Below, in pieces: positions 6,762-6,830 of a DNA stretch of 6,830 bases. Positions within the stretch are counted from its first letter, which is position 1. Every line of letters starts with the position of its first letter. The stretch is taken from contig LIBD01000047.1 of assembly GCA_001437855.1 (NCBI GenBank), positions 1 to 6,830 of the forward strand, written 5' to 3'. A program made the position numbers and the translations under genes. A model generated the notes under the pieces. It did not search any database. It was given only the letters and a program-made list of their open reading frames with translations, and was not told where the DNA came from. This DNA comes from Actinobacteria bacterium BACL4 MAG-120820-bin23. Lineage in GTDB: Bacteria > Actinomycetota > Actinomycetes > Nanopelagicales > Nanopelagicaceae.

Positions 6762-6830
6762 GATGGCGTAAATTGATAAATAAGTGATTTTGGCATCAAG
6801 CAAACCTGTGCCTCACCCCTAGAGGTAAGG

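Larger units (their letters stand above)
6633..6830. other. AT-rich intergenic region upstream of whiB1
   Basis: This 198-base stretch has no supportable gene: all frames are broken by stops or lack a start. It holds the whiB1 ribosome binding site, two AT-rich palindromes and a possible promoter. Base composition changes at about 6800, where the sequence becomes C/G-richer and ends in AGAGGTAAGG. That end resembles a ribosome binding site for a plus-strand gene starting beyond the window, which would be divergent from whiB1. Confidence 0.6.

Noticed and set aside
6783..6798. CRP-like site (GTGA-N6-CATCA) upstream of whiB1
   Set aside because: CRP sites are known before mycobacterial whiB1, but only the left half-site fits TGTGA-N6-TCACA here; the right half does not.
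6753..6829. Open minus-strand stretch at the right end as the tail of a gene
   Set aside because: About 25 codons of unrecognisable sequence before a stop, running into the AT-rich palindrome; nothing distinguishes it from a chance open frame.
1..6830. A previously undescribed multi-gene system
   Set aside because: All five genes belong to known actinobacterial core families with intact signature motifs in a conserved order; no unexplained gene cluster, repeat array or mobile element was seen.

Overview
The window carries five genes of a low-G+C actinobacterium. They are the 3' part of mtrB, a comF-type phosphoribosyltransferase gene, secA, a pdtaS-type histidine kinase gene and, on the opposite strand, whiB1. 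Actinobacterial origin rests on the WhiB protein, which resembles mycobacterial WhiB1 almost throughout, on the MtrB-type kinase, and on the PdtaS-type kinase. Base composition is low for the phylum: sampled lines hand-count at roughly 27-50% G+C. With the very short spacers, this suits a streamlined aquatic lineage such as the freshwater acI group (Nanopelagicales) or a relative. That placement is an inference.

Layout: 1-1412 (+) is mtrB, cut at its 5' end by the window edge. 1440-2111 (+) is a ComF-family gene. 2160-4820 (+) is secA, probably starting at a GTG after a G-rich ribosome binding site. 4900-6366 (+) is pdtaS, with the layout of a leaderless transcript. 6363-6632 (-) is whiB1, convergent with pdtaS and overlapping it by four bases. 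6633-6830 is an AT-rich intergenic region upstream of whiB1. It holds two AT-rich palindromes and no supportable gene.

The order matches the mtrB-lpqB-...-comF-hpf-secA1-...-pdtaS/whiB1 arrangement that I recall from Mycobacterium tuberculosis (Rv3245c to Rv3219), but in strongly condensed form. lpqB and hpf, expected beside mtrB and secA, are missing, and secA directly precedes pdtaS.

The genes join envelope and cell-cycle signalling (MtrB), protein export (SecA), and two cytoplasmic sensing and regulatory proteins (PdtaS and the Fe-S protein WhiB1). No mobile element, CRISPR array, RNA gene or evident new system was found. The most useful observations are the gene losses within the conserved cluster, the shared stop codons of pdtaS and whiB1, the cysteine-free PdtaS, and the regulatory architecture before pdtaS and whiB1.
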